A program made the position numbers and the translations under genes. 5,557 nucleotides of DNA from Chloroflexota bacterium (GTDB taxonomy: Bacteria; Chloroflexota; Dormibacteria; Aeolococcales; Aeolococcaceae), in NCBI GenBank assembly GCA_028287605.1, contig JAQBPI010000228.1, positions 1-5,557 on the forward strand, given 5' to 3'. Under the pieces are notes generated by a model. The model searched no databases. It saw only the letters and a program-made list of their open reading frames with translations, and had not been told where the DNA came from. The stretch's first letter is position 1. Each line of letters opens with the position of its first letter. This document shows, piece after piece, positions 5,223 through 5,557 of this stretch.

Positions 5223-5557
5223 GTGCTCGCCCTCACTCCCCCCGCGGTCACGTCGGGCCTGCTCGACGTCAACGGCACCTTCGTGGCCGAGCTGATCGCC
5301 TTCCTGGTCATGCTCGGCATCCTCGCCAAGTACGCCTACCCGCCGATCATGCGCGCCGCCGAGACGCGGCAGAAGCAGATCGAGGAGGGGGTCAAGGCCG
5401 CCCAGGAGGCGGAGAAGCGCCTCCTGGCGGTGCAGAAGGACGTGGAGGAGACCCTCGCCGAGGCGCGGGCCCAGGCGCGGGAGATGATCAACCGCGCTCA
5501 CCAGGAGGCCGCCGCCGAGGCCGAGGAGCTGCGCGACCGGGGCCGCCGCGACGCCGA
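5223..5557 (+). CDS. atpF: F1Fo ATP synthase subunit b, 5' part (3' end outside window)
   Basis: Subunit b forms the peripheral stalk that joins subunit a to the F1 head. The first 111 codons are present. A short N-terminus leads through GLLDVNGTFVAELIAFLVML, the typical b-subunit entry with its conserved Asn, into one membrane helix (about 20-36). After KYAYPPIM (36-43) comes a long charged helix rich in Ala, Glu, Arg and Gln (about 45-111), the start of the dimeric coiled-coil stalk. The gene is still open at the window end; a full protein would be around 155-180 residues. The GTG at 5223, 8 bases after the atpE stop, is the only reasonable start: upstream in-frame codons back to the atpE end are not start codons, and the normal N-terminus follows. 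The Shine-Dalgarno is weak, so initiation may depend on atpE translation. atpH, atpA, atpG, atpD and atpC would be expected further right. Confidence 0.95.
   Translation, partial: MLALTPPAVTSGLLDVNGTFVAELIAFLVMLGILAKYAYPPIMRAAETRQKQIEEGVKAAQEAEKRLLAVQKDVEETLAEARAQAREMINRAHQEAAAEAEELRDRGRRDA

Overview
This is a gene-dense, very GC-rich window (roughly 70% G+C or more by eye) with every gene on the + strand and almost no intergenic DNA. The layout is: 3' end of prmC, tsaC (YrdC/Sua5 family), glyA, a WecA/TagO-type lipid-phosphate sugar-1-phosphate transferase, a small AtpZ-like protein, an AtpI-like protein, atpB (subunit a), atpE (subunit c), and the 5' part of atpF (subunit b), which runs off the right edge. 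No tRNA, rRNA, mobile element, CRISPR array or convincing terminator was seen, and no gene-free stretch longer than about 60 bases exists.

The order prmC-tsaC-(glyA)-wecA-atpI-atpBEF is the order I know from Actinomycetota: Mycobacterium has hemK, sua5, rfe, Rv1303, atpB, atpE, and Streptomyces has glyA between sua5 and wecA. With the GC content and the preference for GTG/TTG starts and TGA stops, this suggests a high-GC Terrabacteria lineage: an actinobacterium, or a deep relative such as Dormibacterota or Chloroflexota. The sequence alone does not settle which.

The left half holds translation and one-carbon housekeeping genes: methylation of release factors, the precursor of the tRNA t6A modification, and serine/glycine interconversion. 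The middle gene starts cell-envelope glycan synthesis on undecaprenyl phosphate. The right half is the head of the F1Fo ATP synthase operon, with two small accessory membrane proteins followed by Fo subunits a, c and b. Four junctions (prmC/tsaC, wecA/atpZ, atpZ/atpI, atpI/atpB) are 4-base NTGA start/stop overlaps, so translational coupling is likely along much of the cluster. atpE alone has a strong, well-spaced Shine-Dalgarno sequence, which fits the high copy number of subunit c.

I did not find an undescribed system here. The points most worth a second look are residue-level: a Trp in place of a conserved active-site Arg in GlyA, an AtpB without the usual pair of ionizable helper residues, an Asp at the cation-site position of AtpE helix 1, and a tiny AtpZ-like ORF with a probable CTG start that automated annotation could easily miss.
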